Shown here one piece after another: positions 6,830-9,243 of a stretch of DNA of 9,243 bases (the first letter of the stretch is position 1; every line of letters starts with the position of its first letter). A model generated the notes under the pieces. That model worked only from the letters and a program-made list of their open reading frames with translations. It ran no database searches and was not told the DNA's origin. The position numbers and the translations under genes are program-made. Origin of the DNA: Vulcanimicrobiia bacterium (GTDB lineage Bacteria > Eremiobacterota > Eremiobacteria > Baltobacterales > Baltobacteraceae); contig JAMXLG010000333.1 in NCBI GenBank assembly GCA_024281135.1, positions 1-9,243 of the forward strand. Direction: 5' to 3'.

Positions 6830-6964
6830 GGCTCATTCGTAACACGGCGGTGCAGCACGCTTGCCTGCCCTTATTTTCCCGTTCAGCGTGGGCTTTTCGC
6901 CATTGCCGCTTACAAGCTTAAGCCCGGTACAGTGAGAACGACCTCCTAAGCTTGCTGGAAATCG
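6830..6964. promoter_or_regulatory. Divergent intergenic region, expected to hold promoters for both operons
   Basis: This is the only non-coding gap of note. It lies between the start codons of the thioredoxin gene (minus) and the flippase gene (plus), so both promoters should be here or just inside the genes. I could not assign sigma-70 boxes with confidence. The best plus-strand pair is TTGCCG (6903-6908) and TACAGT (6928-6933), with a long 19-base spacer. For the minus strand only weak matches are seen. The pentamer GCTTA/TAAGC occurs four times in 6908-6951, which may mark an operator. Confidence 0.45.
6908..6954. repeat. Cluster of short inverted repeats (GCTTA/TAAGC) in the divergent region
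   Basis: GCTTA (6908-6912) and TAAGC (6919-6923) form an inverted repeat around a 6-base centre. CAAGCTTA (6913-6920) and TAAGCTTG (6947-6954) form a second, 8-base inverted repeat 26 bases apart. Either could bind a dimeric regulator, but the arms are short and chance cannot be excluded. Confidence 0.35.
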
Positions 6965-8266
6965 ATGTCACTACGCAACAAGCTCTTTGCCGACGGCCTC
7001 TACACGTTCATCTTCCGCATGGCCAACATGGGCGCGGCGGCCGCGCTCGGTATTCTTACCGCACGCCTGCTAGGGCCGCATGGCCGCGGCATATACGCCC
7101 TTCCGGTTGTCGCCTTCTCGGTCGCGACCGCGGCGTTTCCCGGGCTCACGAACGCGACGACCTATTTCCTATTGCGCCGGAACGCCGGGCGCAACATCGT
7201 GCCCGCGAGTTTAAAATGCATGGCGCTCTTTATGGCCGGAGCGATACCGGTCATCATCGCAGTTGCATACGGAACGCACTCCTTGTGGGCGGCTGTGCCG
7301 GCGATTCTTGCGCTCCCCGCTCCTGCAATTCTCGGCATCGTTAACGGCTTTCAGGTTGGCATCGATCGCGTACGGGCGGTGACGACCCTTGCGGTCTTCA
7401 ACACGCTCTTTCAATTAGCGGTGATGATTGCCGCGTTCGCCGTTCTCGGTCATCAGCCGTTTGCAGCCATTACGTCATGGGTCACAGCGACGGATCTGTT
7501 CGCATTGGGCGCACTCGTATGGCTTCTGCGAGCCTCGCGTTCACTTCCGCAGGGGAACGTAAGCGTTCGGGAGTTTGTCGGATATGCGTTGCGCGTCGGC
7601 GCCGTGTCGTTGATATCGCTGCTGAACTATCGCGCCGATGTGTTTATCGTTGCCGCGCTCGGCGGGCCGACGCTCCTCGGGATGTACACGCTCGCGGTTA
7701 CGGCGGCCGAGATGCTACTCGCCGTGACGCAAGTGACGGCGAGCGTCAGCTCGCCACAAATCGGCGGGATGGCATCGCCGCTCGCTGCCGCGCAATTAAC
7801 TGCAAAGCTCGTGCGCAACAACGTCATTATCGCGGCCGTTACCTGCGCGCTTCTCTGGGTTTTGGCTCCGATCGCCGTCGGCATCCTTTACGGACGCGCG
7901 TTTTTGCCGATGATTCCGGCATTTCGCATTCTGCTGATCGGCGTGTTCGCAATGTCCCTCGGCAGCCCGATGTCGACGTTCTTCACGATCCGCCTCGGTA
8001 AGCCACAAATACCGATGACGCTTGCCGGAATCTCGGCCGTGATCTGCGTCGTCGTGAGCTATCTGCTCATCGTTCCGCTTGGTTTGGTTGGAGCGGCAAT
8101 CGGTTCTACACTCGGCTACGTCGTCGGAAATACGATCGCAATCGTGTGGTTCGTCCGCGTCGGCAAAGTGCGTCCATCGGTACTGCTAATGCCTCGATGG
8201 AGCGACGTAACGGCGTACGTGTTGGCCGGCGGTGCACTTCTTCGTCGACTCAAGCGTGCGGCATGA
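6965..8266 (+). CDS. Wzx-like oligosaccharide flippase (polysaccharide biosynthesis family, MOP superfamily)
   Basis: Integral membrane protein of 433 residues predicted to flip undecaprenyl-linked repeat units to the outer face of the membrane. Seen: twelve or so hydrophobic segments spread over residues 12-425; the usual N-terminal pattern with a first helix followed by ARLLGPHGRGIYAL (33-46), close to the 'aR.LGp...G.yal' signature of polysaccharide transporters; the mid-protein NYRADVFIVAALGGPTLLGMYTLAV (221-245), matching the 'D..ilg...g....G.Y..A' motif of the second half; and a basic C-terminal tail. Length fits the family (about 400-480). It starts at ATG 6965, with only a weak GGAA just upstream. 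It heads the plus-strand operon and overlaps the next gene by 4 bases. The export substrate would be the unit made by both operons; this is inferred from context. Confidence 0.92.
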   Translation: MSLRNKLFADGLYTFIFRMANMGAAAALGILTARLLGPHGRGIYALPVVAFSVATAAFPGLTNATTYFLLRRNAGRNIVPASLKCMALFMAGAIPVIIAVAYGTHSLWAAVPAILALPAPAILGIVNGFQVGIDRVRAVTTLAVFNTLFQLAVMIAAFAVLGHQPFAAITSWVTATDLFALGALVWLLRASRSLPQGNVSVREFVGYALRVGAVSLISLLNYRADVFIVAALGGPTLLGMYTLAVTAAEMLLAVTQVTASVSSPQIGGMASPLAAAQLTAKLVRNNVIIAAVTCALLWVLAPIAVGILYGRAFLPMIPAFRILLIGVFAMSLGSPMSTFFTIRLGKPQIPMTLAGISAVICVVVSYLLIVPLGLVGAAIGSTLGYVVGNTIAIVWFVRVGKVRPSVLLMPRWSDVTAYVLAGGALLRRLKRAA

Positions 8267-9243
8267 AGCTGCTTCTGATTCCTTCGCGATTTCCTTACGG
8301 ACCAAAGGAAGCGTTTCTGACGGAAGAAATCGCGGAACTTTCGCGGTGGCACGAGATCCTCGTCGTTCCTGCGCTGCCGACGCGCGAATCTCTCGCGGTT
8401 CCAGCGCTGCGCGAGCAATCGCTGCGGCTGCGACTTGGTTCTCGCCAAGTGTTGCGCCTAGCAACTGCCGAGATGTTCTCGAATCCCGGCGCGACTGCTC
8501 GAGCGCTTGTATCCGTCGTTCTGAGACCTCGTGCGCTGCACGCGAAGTTAAAGAACATCGCGATCTTCCCAACAGCACTCGCCGTCGCTCGCATCGCGCA
8601 ACGCGAACGCGTGGACCACGTTCACGCCTATTGGCTTTCCGCACCGTCAACGATCGCGTATGTGGTCTCTCGCCTGCGAAAGATTCCTTGGAGTGCAACG
8701 GGTCACCGCTATGACCTCGTCGATTTCAACGTTCGGACGGTCGGAACGCCGCGCGCCGGCTTCTTTCCAAGTGCGAGGTTCGTGCGCGCCATTTCGAAAC
8801 AGGGACTGGAGCGGCTCGCAATTGCCTTCAACGGCGATCCGCCAGCGGATGTGATTCATCTTGGCGTCGCGGTGCCGGCCGCCGTCAACCCATCGCGCAG
8901 CGATACCAACGAGATTCATTTGCTGTGCAGTGCAAACCTGGAAGCAGTTAAGGGACACGACGTCTTATTAGAGGCCTTGCGCCGATGCGCCGACCGCGTG
9001 CAGGTTCGCTGCACGTTCGCTGGTGACGGAACACTGCGTTCTCACTTAGAAGCGAAGACTCGCAAGCTCGGACTGGAGCGCAACGTGAAGTTTGAAGGTT
9101 TCGTTCCACATGCGCGCCTCCTCGAACGCATCGACTCGCACGAGTTCGATGCTGCGATTCTAACGAGCGTCGACGAAGGACCCGCGCAGCGCGAAGGCAT
9201 TCCCGTGTTCCTCATGGAGGCAATGGCGCGAGCGTTACCCGTC
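8263..9243 (+). CDS. GT4-family glycosyltransferase, C-terminus cut by window edge
   Basis: Retaining GT-B glycosyltransferase that would add a sugar from a nucleotide donor to the growing lipid-linked unit in the cytoplasm. Seen: 327 residues open to the right edge, no stop reached. Landmarks are the opening MKLLLIPSRFPYGPKEAFLTEE (F18-E22 being the usual 'F...E' acceptor-side pattern), HVHAYWLSAPSTIAYVVSR (119-137), ATGHRYDL (145-152), the start of the donor domain LLCSANLEAVKGHDVLLEAL (220-239), FAGDG (252-256), VKFEGFVPH (275-283) and the GT4 E-x7-E motif E311/E319 in REGIPVFLMEAM. About 50-80 residues are probably missing. The ATG at 8263 sits in an ATGA overlap with the flippase stop; there is no clear Shine-Dalgarno site, so it probably depends on coupling to flippase translation. 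The donor sugar is unknown. Confidence 0.93.
   Translation, partial: MKLLLIPSRFPYGPKEAFLTEEIAELSRWHEILVVPALPTRESLAVPALREQSLRLRLGSRQVLRLATAEMFSNPGATARALVSVVLRPRALHAKLKNIAIFPTALAVARIAQRERVDHVHAYWLSAPSTIAYVVSRLRKIPWSATGHRYDLVDFNVRTVGTPRAGFFPSARFVRAISKQGLERLAIAFNGDPPADVIHLGVAVPAAVNPSRSDTNEIHLLCSANLEAVKGHDVLLEALRRCADRVQVRCTFAGDGTLRSHLEAKTRKLGLERNVKFEGFVPHARLLERIDSHEFDAAILTSVDEGPAQREGIPVFLMEAMARALPV

Noticed and set aside
6903..6933. TTGCCG / TACAGT as a firm sigma-70 promoter for the flippase
   Set aside because: The spacer is 19 bases and both boxes are imperfect, so it is mentioned only as the best guess within the intergenic entry.
6927..6947. AGGAGGT on the minus strand at 6941-6947, which looks like a strong Shine-Dalgarno site for a leader peptide
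   Set aside because: No ATG or GTG follows at proper spacing. The best option, a CTG, reaches a stop after four codons, and it lies more than 100 bases before the thioredoxin start.
1..9243. Mobile elements, CRISPR arrays, tRNA or other RNA genes
   Set aside because: I saw no transposase motifs, terminal repeats, regular spaced repeats or cloverleaf-like stretches, and coding genes account for nearly every base.

Overview
This window is part of a surface-polysaccharide (exopolysaccharide or O-antigen) gene cluster of the Wzx/Wzy-dependent kind. Eight protein genes fill almost all of it. The only sizeable non-coding stretch is about 135 bases at 6830-6964, between two divergent operons. I see no RNA genes, insertion sequences, CRISPR arrays or phage genes. 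The host is a bacterium with a moderately high-GC genome (by eye in the high 50s per cent) and tightly packed, translationally coupled genes. The sequence alone does not fix the phylum. A diderm is plausible from the Wzx/Wzy logic, and an uncultured lineage such as Eremiobacterota is only a guess.

Left operon (minus strand, read from 6829 down past position 1): a TlpA/ResA-like membrane-anchored thioredoxin; a 627-residue protein made of two homologous glycosyltransferase modules in tandem; a FemAB/GNAT-like acyltransferase; a polyprenyl-phosphate sugar-phosphate transferase that starts the lipid-linked glycan; a Wzy/WaaL-type polymerase or ligase; and a DegT/DnrJ/EryC1/StrS sugar aminotransferase whose C-terminus runs off the left edge. 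Every junction overlaps: the first three by 4 bases (ATGA), then 11 bases, then 50 bases. This implies one polycistronic message.

Right operon (plus strand, from 6965): a Wzx-like flippase, then a GT4 glycosyltransferase cut by the right edge, joined by another ATGA overlap.

A working model: the aminotransferase makes an amino-deoxy nucleotide sugar. The sugar-phosphate transferase loads the first sugar on undecaprenyl phosphate. The GT4 enzyme and the two-module glycosyltransferase extend it, and the FemAB-like enzyme may acylate a residue. The flippase exports the unit and the Wzy-like protein polymerises or ligates it. The thioredoxin is the odd member, with no obvious role in this pathway. 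The most notable features are the internally duplicated glycosyltransferase, the thioredoxin at the head of a glycan operon, and the 50-base overlap that places a strong ribosome-binding site inside the polymerase gene.
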